64,000 nt of DNA from an uncultured Christensenellaceae bacterium (GCA_910587685.1 CAJUMY010000005.1:1-64000); one strand, 5' to 3'; numbered from the stretch's first letter, positions 16,242 through 24,496 are shown. Notes: generated from the sequence alone by a model not told the origin. Numbers and translations are program-made.

Positions 16242-17153
16242 TTAATTAATAGATCTAAGCAACGTGCCGAGCGGCGCGTAATACTCGTTGAACTCGATAT
16301 TCTTGATATTCCTGATAACTTTCTTAGGCATCGGCAACTGATTGACGTTCATATCCTCTACGTTCGCCAACTTCTGCAACGCCCACTTGATTTGCATTAC
16401 TTCTCCCGTAACGTAGATGTTCGTCGGAGTTATCATTCTTTCGTTAGCTATATCGTTAATGACGTCAATCTTCGTCTTAAGCTCCAAGAAGTAGCTTCTC
16501 GTGCCGTTCTTCTGCTTCATTTCGAAGTTTTCCGTATGACACTTCACGCCGTCTTTGTAGAGATAGAGAGTAACGAAATCCTGCTTATAGTCAAGAAGAA
16601 TGAACTCTTTATCGAACTTACAGGTCGTGTCCTCTATACACTTATTGATTATCTTAAGCGAAGCGTTTTGGGCTATATCCACTGCGAGCGGAGTGATACC
16701 GACGCTGTTCATAAGTCTAGAAATTTCGGAAATGACCTTTGCGTATACGAAGATAACGCTGACGTTACACATAACGCGACCTTCGATCTTTTCCTTTCCG
16801 TTAAGTTTGTAGTCGGCTACGTATGCGTTGGCTTTAGCGCCGAATCTTGCCATATACTGCTTTAGGTCGACCTTGACTTTCCTATCCGTCTGGAAGGGAA
16901 CTCTGATCTCCTCATAGACTATAGACGCGCTGTCGATGGTGACGTAGGCTTTCTTATCCTTATTTCCCAAGTCGTTAAGCGCCGCTACAAGATACTCCCT
17001 AACGCGGTCGTAATCGGCGAAACCATTCTCGTTCATATAGAAAGCGCCGTCGCCGACAGCTCTAGTAAAGTTCTTGACGACGATTTTTTTCTTTCCCTTG
17101 ATGGCCGCATCTACGAGCAACATACCTTTGTCACTGATACAGATACTTAACAT
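16242..17153 (-). CDS. PilM-like actin-fold protein
   Basis: The 303-residue product starts MLSICISDKGMLLVDAAIKG, and the layout resembles PilM, the cytoplasmic actin-like protein of type IV pilus/secretion systems: beta-strand start, AYVTIDSASIVYEEIRVPF, a middle SRLMNSVGITPLAVDIAQNA, and FILLDYKQDFVTLYLY. No other pilus genes are nearby, so it may be a stand-alone relative. I chose the ATG at 17153 over one at 17168 because GAGGTG lies 4-6 nt upstream. A consensus promoter is close upstream. Confidence 0.6.
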   Translation of the reverse strand: MLSICISDKGMLLVDAAIKGKKKIVVKNFTRAVGDGAFYMNENGFADYDRVREYLVAALNDLGNKDKKAYVTIDSASIVYEEIRVPFQTDRKVKVDLKQYMARFGAKANAYVADYKLNGKEKIEGRVMCNVSVIFVYAKVISEISRLMNSVGITPLAVDIAQNASLKIINKCIEDTTCKFDKEFILLDYKQDFVTLYLYKDGVKCHTENFEMKQKNGTRSYFLELKTKIDVINDIANERMITPTNIYVTGEVMQIKWALQKLANVEDMNVNQLPMPKKVIRNIKNIEFNEYYAPLGTLLRSIN

Positions 17154-17221
17154 ACACACCTCATACAATCTAAACTTAACCGATAATATTGACCTAATAA
17201 AAAGCCAATTTCATATTTTAC

Positions 17222-17251
17222 ATTATACAACGCCGTGTCTTACGTTGTCAA
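17222..17251 (-). promoter_or_regulatory. Promoter of PilM-like gene
   Basis: Full-consensus boxes on the minus strand: TTGACA (17251-17246) and TATAAT (17227-17222) with an 18-nt spacer, about 70 nt before the ATG. Confidence 0.75.
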
Positions 17252-17350
17252 TGTATAATGCAAAACAACTTACTTTTACATAAAATATTTAAGAATTATT
17301 AAGTTTTTATTATGTTTTCGCTAAGAATTTTCTTTTACAAGTCGTCGCGT

Positions 17351-18346
17351 TTATTTATCTTCGTCCTCGACGCTTTCGTCAAAATTCTCGTCAACGCTAT
17401 CAAAATAAGAGTCTTCGGTATTGCTCTCTTCATCTGTTTCCATAGCGTCGCCGCCAATATCGCTCGGCATATTTAGCGTCTCATATTCGCCTTCAATACC
17501 GTTTTCGATCAAATCATCGTTTTCGAAAACTTCGCTATCTTCCTCATTATCTTCATCATCTTCGCCAGATTCGCCTATCTCTTCTACGCAGTCGGCATCA
17601 ACTTCGTTATCGCTATCGCCGTCCGTTTCAAATTCGCCGTTATCCATAGCGAAGTCGCTACCTTCAGCAGCTTCTTCACATTCCGACTCTCGCTCATCTT
17701 CTACATATTCACCGGTGTCCTGCGCGTAAGCGATGCTTTCTTCATTATTAAGGTCGATCTCCGATGCTATTTCCGTTATCTCTTCTATTTCTTCATCACA
17801 GCTCTCGGGAGCTTCGTCGGTAGCGCACGTCGACTCTTTTGCCAACATATTATCTCTGATCTTAGAGTTTAGATACACCATGAGTTCGTTAACGGCTCTC
17901 GTCCTGTCGCTCGACGCCTTAACGTCGCTCTTTCGTATTACAAAACTTTCGCTTTCGAAACGTAAGAAGAAATATCTCATACGCACCTTAAGAGACAAAA
18001 GTCCCGAATAGTTGACGACGCTCTTAGCTTTATAATTGTTAGACAGCTCGACTACCTCCATACGATCTTCGAAAAAAGCGTATTCTACGATTAAGTTCTT
18101 ATCAAACTTTTTCCTCTGCTCCGCTAGCATGAATACGTTGATAAGAAAATACGATACGGGAATGAAAACGCCTACTATTATGCTGATTATACCTACCGCA
18201 TACTCTTGATACACCGTTAATACCACTCCGATAATAGCGCATATGACGCCGATGACCGCCATAATAGCGGTGGTTATCATGAGTCCCCTCTTCAATTTGA
18301 TATCTGCGTTCACCCAAGGTTTCTTGGAGACAAATCTTATTTCCAT
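17351..18346 (-). CDS. YcxB-like membrane protein with long acidic tail
   Basis: This 331-residue protein has two membrane helices (about residues 22-45 and 50-73; GLMITTAIMAVIGVICAIIG), a PH-like domain as in YcxB family proteins (about 80-165; VEYAFFEDRMEVV, YSGLLSLKVRMRYFFLRFES), and then about 155 residues dominated by Glu, Asp, Ser and Asn (for example ESGEDDEDNEEDSEVFENDD). The tail is presumably disordered and faces the same side as the PH-like domain. The start has a GGAGGAAA ribosome binding site. It has its own promoter, 80 nt after the ABC exporter genes. Function unknown. Confidence 0.75.
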   Translation of the reverse strand: MEIRFVSKKPWVNADIKLKRGLMITTAIMAVIGVICAIIGVVLTVYQEYAVGIISIIVGVFIPVSYFLINVFMLAEQRKKFDKNLIVEYAFFEDRMEVVELSNNYKAKSVVNYSGLLSLKVRMRYFFLRFESESFVIRKSDVKASSDRTRAVNELMVYLNSKIRDNMLAKESTCATDEAPESCDEEIEEITEIASEIDLNNEESIAYAQDTGEYVEDERESECEEAAEGSDFAMDNGEFETDGDSDNEVDADCVEEIGESGEDDEDNEEDSEVFENDDLIENGIEGEYETLNMPSDIGGDAMETDEESNTEDSYFDSVDENFDESVEDEDK

Positions 18347-18380
18347 TATTCCGTTTCCTCCGAAAACTTTTACACGTATT

Positions 18381-18409
18381 ATTGTATCACAATTTCATCA
18401 GTTAATCAA
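18381..18409 (-). promoter_or_regulatory. Promoter of YcxB-like gene
   Basis: Minus-strand TTGATT (18409-18404), 17-nt spacer, TACAAT (18386-18381), in the short gap after the ABC permease gene. Confidence 0.55.
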
Positions 18410-18426
18410 CGTTTCGTTTTCCTATT

Positions 18427-19380
18427 TTATAATTTCCGAGTTTTGCCCGTTTTGACGGGAAAATGCGTCGTTTTCTTCTTCATGAACGCCGATACGACGG
18501 TCACTATGAGGAACAACGCCGTAAACGCCGATAATATGCCGAGCATTACGCCTGCGCCTATATCTTTACCGAAAAAGTCGAGTTCTATCGAAAAATCTTT
18601 GATAAGTCCGTCTTTGAGCTGCTCATAGCCGACCTCGTTCACAAGCTCGTCAAGAGCGCCCGACATAAAGAGCGTCTTGAATATACCTGCGGAATAGGTA
18701 CCGGGTATTATCAGCACGAAATACTGAATAGCCTTTGGGAACATCGAGATAGGCATATACGCTCCGCAAAGGAAACCGATCGCCGCGCTGAGTATTCCTA
18801 TGAAACCGCCGAGAGCCGCCTCGGTCTTAAAAAACTTAGTGATGAATACCGAAAAAAGAGAAGCGCAAAGTATCGAGAGCAACGTCGTTCCGATGATGCC
18901 GAATACTTCGCCTACAGAGATATACCATCCCGATATCGCGATATATACAAAAGCAATGACGAGTATAGCAAAGCATATGACCGACGTTATCACGAAATTC
19001 GCAACGATATAGCTGAAATTGATGAGATATTTCCTTATCGGAGAAGATATCATATCGTTTATGATGCCGTTCTCTCTGTCATGGACCATTACTGTATTAA
19101 CGGAAAACGATACCGTTATACACGAGACCGCCATAACTCCCGAAAGCATCCACGAATCGACGAACGCCCCTATCAATTTATCGTCGACGCTTACGCCGAA
19201 CGAATCGAACTGCGACTTTATCGACGTTACCTGAATATCCCCAAGAAACAGAATATAGAGAACGAGAATAATTATAGGCGCAAGCAGCGAGAAGAAGACG
19301 GTCATTCTATCCTTGAGAAATACTTTAAGACTGCGTTTTACAAGACTCGAAAGAGTTATCATATCGTTCTTAAGATTCAT
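18427..19380 (-). CDS. ABC-2 type transporter permease
   Basis: The 317-residue protein has the ABC-2 layout: one N-terminal helix (about residues 27-47), a ~50-residue extracytoplasmic loop (DIQVTSIKSQFDSFGVSV), then five more helices and a C-terminal basic tail. Between helices lies the family-type segment DRENGIINDMISSPI. Such permeases export drugs, lipids or polysaccharides with a partner ATPase. The ATG overlaps the stop of the ATPase gene (TAATG), so the two subunits are co-translated. Substrate cannot be told. Confidence 0.9.
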   Translation of the reverse strand: MNLKNDMITLSSLVKRSLKVFLKDRMTVFFSLLAPIIILVLYILFLGDIQVTSIKSQFDSFGVSVDDKLIGAFVDSWMLSGVMAVSCITVSFSVNTVMVHDRENGIINDMISSPIRKYLINFSYIVANFVITSVICFAILVIAFVYIAISGWYISVGEVFGIIGTTLLSILCASLFSVFITKFFKTEAALGGFIGILSAAIGFLCGAYMPISMFPKAIQYFVLIIPGTYSAGIFKTLFMSGALDELVNEVGYEQLKDGLIKDFSIELDFFGKDIGAGVMLGILSAFTALFLIVTVVSAFMKKKTTHFPVKTGKTRKL

Positions 19381-20297
19381 TACGCTTGACCTCCTTGAAG
19401 TTCTCTTCCCGTAACGTTAAGGAACACGTCGTCCATATCTCCTTTCTTCACTTCGAAATCGCCGAATATATCGGGATGCGAAACTATCAGATCTCTCGCC
19501 TCCTCGCAACTATCCAGCACGACTTTGTACGCGCCGTCGTGATAAGAATACGTTTTACCATCCAATATGCCAGATATGTACTCCGATTCTTTGCAGTAGA
19601 TGTAAACGTAATCTTTAGAATATCTGTTTTTAAGAGATACCGGAGTTCCCTCCGCGACTATCTTTCCCTTGTCTATTATAACGACGTTATCGGCTTCGTT
19701 CGCCTCTTCCATATAGTGCGTCGTCAAAAAGACGGTCATTGATTTTTCCTGTCTTAGCTTATTGATTATATCCCATACGCTTTTCCTCGTCTGCGGATCG
19801 AGTCCCGTCGTAGGTTCGTCGAGTATGAGTATCTTCGGCGTATTGATCAGCGCTCTTGCAATATCTACGCGCCGTCTCTGTCCTCCCGACAGCTTTCCGT
19901 AAGGTCTCTTCAGTATTTCTTTGAGATCGAGCAGCTCCGCTATCTCGTTGAGCCTACTCTTCAGCGCATCGCCGAAGAGCCCGTAATAGCTCCCTCTTAT
20001 CGCAAGGTTGTCCTTAACGCTCAGCTTTTTATCGAGAACCGAACCCTGAAAAACGATTCCGATAAGCGACTTTATCTTATCCACCGACTCGTCGATGTCA
20101 TATCCGTCAACGATCACGCTGCCGCTATCTTTTTCGATGATAGACGCTATAACGTTTATCGTTGTGGACTTACCGGCTCCGTTTACGCCTAGAAAAGCGA
20201 AAAGACTTCCCCTTTCCACCTCAAAATCTATTCCGTCGACCGCTTTAACGTCGCCGAAACTCTTTTCGAGAGCGTGTATCTTTATAATACCGTCCAT
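19380..20297 (-). CDS. ABC transporter ATP-binding protein (exporter, DrrA-type)
   Basis: The 305-residue ATPase drives the permease encoded next to it. Walker A (GVNGAGKSTT), Q-loop (GIVFQGSV), signature (LSGGQRRRVDIARAL), Walker B (ILILDEPTTGLDP) and the switch His (FLTTHYMEEA) are all present. A C-terminal extension of about 80 residues follows, as in exporters of the DrrA/NatA class. I chose the ATG at 20297 (MDGIIKIHALEKSF) because GAGAGG is just upstream and a consensus promoter at 20353-20381 rules out an earlier start. Confidence 0.93.
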   Translation of the reverse strand: MDGIIKIHALEKSFGDVKAVDGIDFEVERGSLFAFLGVNGAGKSTTINVIASIIEKDSGSVIVDGYDIDESVDKIKSLIGIVFQGSVLDKKLSVKDNLAIRGSYYGLFGDALKSRLNEIAELLDLKEILKRPYGKLSGGQRRRVDIARALINTPKILILDEPTTGLDPQTRKSVWDIINKLRQEKSMTVFLTTHYMEEANEADNVVIIDKGKIVAEGTPVSLKNRYSKDYVYIYCKESEYISGILDGKTYSYHDGAYKVVLDSCEEARDLIVSHPDIFGDFEVKKGDMDDVFLNVTGRELQGGQA

Positions 20298-20352
20298 TTT
20301 TCTACCTCTCACATAAAAATAAGAATCTTTATCAAAATCAAGACCCTTATTT

Positions 20353-20381
20353 ATAATAAACTTCCTATGACTATATGTCAA
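20353..20381 (-). promoter_or_regulatory. Promoter of ABC exporter operon
   Basis: Minus-strand TTGACA (20381-20376), 17-nt spacer, TATTAT (20358-20353), about 50 nt before the ATPase ATG. Confidence 0.7.
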
Positions 20382-20450
20382 GAAATTTGATATTTATAAA
20401 TGTAAGTGACGATCGCCGCAAAAAGCCATCATCGTTCAATTGAATAGATT

Positions 20451-20522
20451 CTACGACACAAAATCTTTACTCTTTCGTAGCTTTTCTTCTATTGCGTCCA
20501 ATGCCTTTTCCGATCCTTTCAT
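20451..20522 (-). pseudogene. Truncated third copy of the tandem immunity-like gene
   Basis: From ATG at 20522 the frame reads MKGSEKALDAIEEKLRKSKD and stops at TAG after 23 residues. It aligns with residues 1-23 of the two intact neighbours (MKGLEKALDIIEAKIGKRKD). The rest of the gene is missing. It lies directly downstream of copy 2, so it is a decayed third tandem copy, or the end left by an unequal crossover. Confidence 0.75.
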
Positions 20523-20549
20523 TTTTATTCCTTTCTTCTAATGTATGCT

Positions 20550-21173
20550 CTATTCTTTACCGTTACAAAACAATGTAATAGCATCCTTTTCATAGTAATC
20601 ATGCCATTGACTCAATTCCCCTTCAAAATAATAATCCTCATCTTCTTCCATTGGGTCTATCTCTCCATTTATTCTCTTATATATCCACATTGCCTTCAAT
20701 ATGATAGCCTCTGCAAAAGGCGGATATGTTGCAGTCGTATCAAACCAAGTTATATGTTCACCATCTGCCGTTGATACGGTTATTGCTTGTACGTCTATAA
20801 ATCCATATATATGTCTCAAGCCCGAATTCTCTTCGCAATATTTTTCATACTCAGCGCCATATTTTCTTCTCAAGTAGTTTTGTTTTATAAGTAGGCAATG
20901 ACCACTTAATTTTTGTCCTTCGAATGTATCCCCGGGATAATAATCAAACTCCAAGAAACCGTGTTCTTCGGTTCGTTCTCCGGTGATTCCATAGTGCTCA
21001 AGCTCAAGTAATGACGGTACTTCTTTTATCTCATCACCTTTTTTCTCAACTACAGGAAATATTTCAACTATATCCTCATCATCAAAATAGTCTAGTACAT
21101 CCTGCACTACAAAATCTTTTCTTTTCCCTATTTTTGCTTCTATTATATCTAATGCCTTTTCTAATCCTTTCAT
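20550..21173 (-). CDS. Immunity-like protein, tandem copy 2
   Basis: The 207-residue product is nearly identical to copy 1 over about its first 120 residues (differences Phe/Leu, Glu/Asp, Ser/Ala only) and then drifts to roughly half identity. I do not recognise the family. Visible segments are a helical N-terminus (MKGLEKALDIIEAKIGKRKD), an acidic patch (DYFDDEDIVEI), EYYPG-like DYYPGDTFEG, and an aromatic, acidic C-terminus (EDYYFEGELSQWHDYYEKDA). No signal peptide or membrane segment. The ATG is 18 nt after the copy 1 stop, without a clear ribosome binding site, so translation is probably coupled. Context suggests an immunity protein; this is inference. Confidence 0.75.
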   Translation of the reverse strand: MKGLEKALDIIEAKIGKRKDFVVQDVLDYFDDEDIVEIFPVVEKKGDEIKEVPSLLELEHYGITGERTEEHGFLEFDYYPGDTFEGQKLSGHCLLIKQNYLRRKYGAEYEKYCEENSGLRHIYGFIDVQAITVSTADGEHITWFDTTATYPPFAEAIILKAMWIYKRINGEIDPMEEDEDYYFEGELSQWHDYYEKDAITLFCNGKE

Positions 21174-21191
21174 TTTCACATCAATGGCGTT

Positions 21192-21827
21192 TCACTGCTG
21201 ATTGTTATCGTTGCAGAACAATTCTATTGCTCGTTTTTCCCAACGATCACGCCATTGTCTAAGCTCGCCTTCGATGTAATTTTCAGTATCGATTATCATC
21301 TCATATATATCAGTCTCAGAGCTCCGTTTTTTGTATATCCACATTGCCTTCAATATCGTAGCTTCCTCAAACGGAGGATATATCGCAGTCGTATCATACC
21401 ACGTTATATGTTCTCCGTTAACTGTTGACACCATTATTGCTTGTACATCTATAAATCCATATATATGTCTCAAGCCCGCATTCTCTTCGCAATATTTTTC
21501 ATACTCAGCGCCATATTTTCTTCTCAAGTAGTTTTGTTTTATAAGTAGGCAATGACCACTTAATTTTTGTCCTTCGAATGTATCCCCGGGATAATAATCA
21601 AACTCCAAGAAACCGTGTTCTTCGGTTCGTTCTCCGGTGATTCCATAGTGCTCAAGCTCAAGTAGTGACGGCACTTCTTTTATATCATCACCTTTTTTCT
21701 CAACTACGGGCAATATTTCCACTATATCCTCATCATCAAAATAGTCTAGCACATCCTGCACTACAAAATCTTTTCTTTTTCCTATTTTCGCTTCTATTAT
21801 ATCTAATGCCTTTTCTAATCCTTTCAT
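21192..21827 (-). CDS. Immunity-like protein, tandem copy 1
   Basis: The 211-residue soluble protein is of unknown family and paralogous to copy 2. It starts one base after the stop of a toxin-like fragment (TGA-A-ATG), with a GGAG ribosome binding site inside the fragment's last codons. That gene order, toxin 3' end then small acidic protein, and the tandem duplication are typical of polymorphic toxin/immunity cassettes, in which orphan immunity genes pile up. Its C-terminal third (from about residue 145; ATILKAMWIYKKRSSETDIY) differs most from copy 2. A general cytosolic role cannot be excluded. Confidence 0.78.
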   Translation of the reverse strand: MKGLEKALDIIEAKIGKRKDFVVQDVLDYFDDEDIVEILPVVEKKGDDIKEVPSLLELEHYGITGERTEEHGFLEFDYYPGDTFEGQKLSGHCLLIKQNYLRRKYGAEYEKYCEENAGLRHIYGFIDVQAIMVSTVNGEHITWYDTTAIYPPFEEATILKAMWIYKKRSSETDIYEMIIDTENYIEGELRQWRDRWEKRAIELFCNDNNQQ

Positions 21828-21828
21828 T

Positions 21829-22047
21829 TCATTCTCCTATTAAATAACAACTATGTATCGATCTTATCTTTATTTGCCCGTCGACATCATACTCCCAACG
21901 AAATGGATAATTTTGACCTACTAAAGATAAATGATAGTGATTAATTTCATTTTTTGAAGTACATTTATACGGTACATATCCGCTACCAAAGGCAGTCTCA
22001 ATCAATTTTCTTGCATCCTTTTCATAAAGAGTAACAAAGTTTACTAC
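21829..22047 (-). pseudogene. C-terminal remnant of a toxin-like gene
   Basis: The frame is open for 72 codons from just after a TAG (22050-22048) to TGA at 21831-21829, with no start codon. It reads as real protein: FVTLYEKDARKLIETAFGSG, NEINHYHLSLVGQNYPFRWE, YDVDGQIKIRSIHSCYLIGE. The 3' end abuts immunity-like copy 1. The 5' part is lost; 22051-22287 upstream is AT-rich with many stops and shows nothing else. The fold is not recognised; a nuclease-type toxin tip is possible but unproven. Confidence 0.55.
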
Positions 22048-22287
22048 CTATGTTTCTATATTACAATACTCCTAACAAGAAAATCCTAAACTCTTACAAG
22101 ATTAATTTTTTTCTTTGCATTGAAACCAATAAATGCTTCCAAAAATCCATATTACAGACAAATCGCCGGATATAAAGTTTATTACTCTTTACAAAATTAT
22201 TTATTTGCAATATCTAAAGCAGACTTTTTATAAAAAATATTTACTGTCGATCTTTTCCGTCTTCAACAAAACTCCTGACCTATATTT

Positions 22288-22815
22288 TCATACCTCTTTA
22301 GCATAATAAAGAACGGTTATCGTCTCGCCATCTTCTCCGACCTTTTTAGGCGGATAAGTTTCCTTGTCGACTTTTATAAAGCTAGTAAATCCCCAATGGA
22401 AATATATCTGCATATTTCTTATCTCGCAAGGTTCCACTCCGATAGTCAGGTATTTTATACCGACGTCTTTCGCATGATTTTCTATTCTCTTATATATAAG
22501 CGTGGCGATGCCTTTATTGCGATACTCTTCCTCTATCTCGAGCTTTATTATCTCCGCTCTGTCTCCGCGCGTCAATTCTTCGTCGTCGCCATAAAGAAGC
22601 AGCGTACCCTGTCCAACGTATCTTCCGTCGTCGAACGCGAAAAAAGTCCTTCTTTTACCGTCTGCGTTTTCCGATATAAAACACTTTTTCCATACTTTGT
22701 AAGCGTTATCAAACGGATGCAATACTATCTTTTTATCCCACCAATGCTCGAGTTCCGAAAACGTCGCGGGTCTTACGTCAATATTTTTCATTTCAAATTT
22801 GTCCCTATTATTCAT
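22288..22815 (-). CDS. GNAT family N-acetyltransferase
   Basis: Transfers an acyl group, usually acetyl from CoA, to an amine; the substrate is unknown. In the 175-residue protein the acetyl-CoA binding motif A is clear: IIKLEIEEEYRNKGIATLIY (Q/RxxGxG/A pattern RNKGIA), followed by AKDVGIKYLTIGVEP and the motif B region NMQIYFHWGF. The start could be MNNRDKF (22815, no obvious ribosome binding site) or the ATG eight codons later (MKNIDVRPATFSE, with AGGG upstream), the more usual GNAT beginning. Monocistronic. Confidence 0.88.
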   Translation of the reverse strand: MNNRDKFEMKNIDVRPATFSELEHWWDKKIVLHPFDNAYKVWKKCFISENADGKRRTFFAFDDGRYVGQGTLLLYGDDEELTRGDRAEIIKLEIEEEYRNKGIATLIYKRIENHAKDVGIKYLTIGVEPCEIRNMQIYFHWGFTSFIKVDKETYPPKKVGEDGETITVLYYAKEV

Positions 22816-23014
22816 AATGATATATTATTAACGACAAGCAAAAACTTCCTCGCCTTCGCGAAACGCTAAACTGCCATACCTTCCGCACGAACCTTATACG
22901 CTTTCATCATATCATAAAATCATATATTTTCCAAGCCGATACGCTCCCTATCGAGCTTACTTGGCGTCAAAGTACGTTACCCGATATTTTTTGATACTAT
23001 CTTCAAACACAAAA

Positions 23015-23038
23015 CGCAAGCGTATAAAAACGCTTGCG
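23015..23038 (-). terminator. Terminator after cytidine deaminase gene
   Basis: Perfect 9-bp stem CGCAAGCGT/ACGCTTGCG with a 6-nt loop; on the minus strand it is followed by TTTTGTGTTTG. It lies about 55 nt after the stop. Confidence 0.6.
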
Positions 23039-23094
23039 CCCGAAATTACATGATTTGACCCGATATAAACGTATCTACAAAAAAACGTCGTCTA

Positions 23095-23493
23095 TCAATC
23101 GAACTTATAACTGCCCCACCAAATCGGCAAAAGGCTCTTAAGTCTTATCATCTTCTGGTTCTCAAGATCGGTCAATATCTCTATATCTCCGCTCGATGGC
23201 GAAAGCTGCATCATCATCTCTCTGCAAGCGCCGCACGGCATCATAAGCTCTCCGGTCTCGGAAATAACGACCATACGAGCTATCTCCGACTCGCCGTCGG
23301 TGATCATATTCGCAATAGCGACACGCTCAGCGCACATTCCGAGTCCGCAAGAAGTATCTATACTTACGCCGTAATAAACCTTTCCGCTCTTAGTTTCGAT
23401 CGCAGCAATAACGTTGCCCGCCGACATGTGACCCGAAATCTCTCTCGGATTGATCCTACTGATTGCTCCCTCGCACAACTCCTTAAAAGTCAT
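23095..23493 (-). CDS. Cytidine deaminase family protein
   Basis: Zinc-dependent hydrolytic deamination of cytidine or deoxycytidine in pyrimidine salvage. The 132-residue length fits the homotetrameric class. The zinc site is intact: MCAERVAIANMI (first Cys and the catalytic Glu) and PCGACREMMMQL (two Cys). The N-terminus carries the nucleoside-contact type SAGNVIAAIETKSGKVYYGV. The C-terminal LLPIWWGSY is common in clostridial relatives, some of which act on other cytosine compounds, so I give no symbol. It has its own promoter and terminator. Confidence 0.9.
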   Translation of the reverse strand: MTFKELCEGAISRINPREISGHMSAGNVIAAIETKSGKVYYGVSIDTSCGLGMCAERVAIANMITDGESEIARMVVISETGELMMPCGACREMMMQLSPSSGDIEILTDLENQKMIRLKSLLPIWWGSYKFD

Positions 23494-23536
23494 AAATTAT
23501 GTACCTCCAAACAGCCTTATCTGTATTTATGTTAAT

Positions 23537-23565
23537 ATTATATAATAAATCATCAATTTAGTCAA
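23537..23565 (-). promoter_or_regulatory. Promoter of cytidine deaminase gene
   Basis: Minus-strand TTGACT (23565-23560), 17-nt spacer, TATAAT (23542-23537), about 45 nt before the ATG. Confidence 0.65.
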
Positions 23566-23914
23566 CAAATATAAAAATAAATGTAAATTCGAACCGCATA
23601 TAAGACAAAGCTCGTTCCATACTTACACTTTAACAAATATTACATATAAATATCCGACTTTTGCGAGTAATTTTACAAAATTTATCAAAAATATTAATAT
23701 TTTCTTAATAAAATTAATTTTTCAAATAAGCGTATGATTTTAATCAAATATAAAACTTTTCATGTAAATAGATAAAATTTAATAACATACAATTATATGC
23801 AAGTATCAAATACATAAAATAAGGAATAGAATATATCAAAGTCCTCATAAAATCAAAATCAAATCATTAATTATAAAGAAAATAAAAAAATCATAAAAAA
23901 TATATATTTTTCTC
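23566..23914. other. Very AT-rich gap, no gene seen
   Basis: The stretch is strongly A+T-rich, with many homopolymer A/T runs and no open frame, RNA or repeat that I recognise. It precedes the 29-residue peptide gene and could act as an UP-element/curved DNA region or be a silenced insertion site. Confidence 0.45.
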
Positions 23915-23943
23915 TTGACAACACATAATACAAGTGCTATTAT
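23915..23943 (+). promoter_or_regulatory. Promoter of the small peptide gene
   Basis: TTGACA (23915-23920), 17-nt spacer, TATTAT (23938-23943). A very AT-rich tract directly upstream could serve as an UP element. The transcript would run about 200 nt to the terminator at 24115-24146. Confidence 0.75.
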
Positions 23944-23998
23944 AATGGTGCAAACGGGATAAACCGCTGCAAATAAATAGAAAAAGGAGGTAAACGCT

Positions 23999-24088
23999 AT
24001 GTTCAAGAAGTTATGGAGTCTTTACAAGGAAGCTATTGTTCTTTCCCACTACGGTAAAAATAACAATGGCAGTTACTTCAAGTTTTGA
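23999..24088 (+). CDS. 29-residue peptide gene
   Basis: ATG at 23999 is preceded by an ideal AAAGGAGG ribosome binding site 8 nt upstream, and the frame ends at TGA after 29 residues. The peptide starts MFKKLWSLYKEAIVLSHYGK and ends NNNGSYFKF. It has a basic, amphipathic first half and a polar, aromatic end, with no cysteine and no obvious processing site. A consensus promoter and a strong terminator frame it as a one-gene transcript. Four-codon frame ATGAAAATTTTATGA follows the stop. I do not recognise the family: a leader peptide, type I toxin, signal peptide or leaderless bacteriocin are options. Confidence 0.65.
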   Translation: MFKKLWSLYKEAIVLSHYGKNNNGSYFKF

Positions 24089-24114
24089 TTAAAGGGATGA
24101 AAATTTTATGAGGT

Positions 24115-24146
24115 AACAATGCTATTCAACTAGCATTGTTTTTTTA
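24115..24146 (+). terminator. Terminator of the small peptide gene
   Basis: Perfect 10-bp stem AACAATGCTA/TAGCATTGTT with a 6-nt loop followed by TTTTTT, 26 nt after the stop codon. Confidence 0.85.
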
Positions 24147-24374
24147 TACCCTTTTTATATTTTCAGCATACGATTTTTAGTTTCGCCATCTATAGATATA
24201 ACGATTCGCCGGCGTCTTACATTGGATATAAATATTTTTGACGCTCTTATTTACCTGTTCCTTTCGAGCAAAAGGAGATTTTTGGAAAAATACTAAACCT
24301 GATTTATCGAGCGTCCTATAACTATGGCGCTTTCTATCGTCAAGATCATACGCCATACAAAGCTTCGCTTCTAA

Positions 24375-24402
24375 TAAAAAAGAGCGGCATATTCTACCGC
24401 TC
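24375..24402 (-). terminator. Terminator of the glycoside hydrolase operon
   Basis: Minus-strand stem GAGCGG/CCGCTC with a 9-nt loop followed by TTTTTTT, about 95 nt after the alpha-L-fucosidase stop. The rest of the gap 24147-24496 holds no gene that I can support. Confidence 0.75.
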
Positions 24403-24496
24403 CGCTTAAAACGCATAAATTTCCGACTCACTTTATTCGATACGTCAATAATATCATATATACGATATCAAAACATGATAGAGAGAGTCGCATATA

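Noticed and set aside
23999..24088. AgrD-type autoinducer or Cys-based bacteriocin for the 29-residue peptide
   Set aside because: The peptide has no cysteine, no AgrD-like acidic C-terminus, and no processing or transport gene adjoins it.
24177..24431. 84-codon minus-strand frame after the fucosidase gene
   Set aside because: It contains the operon's terminator hairpin and U run, has no ribosome binding site and has an atypical basic composition.
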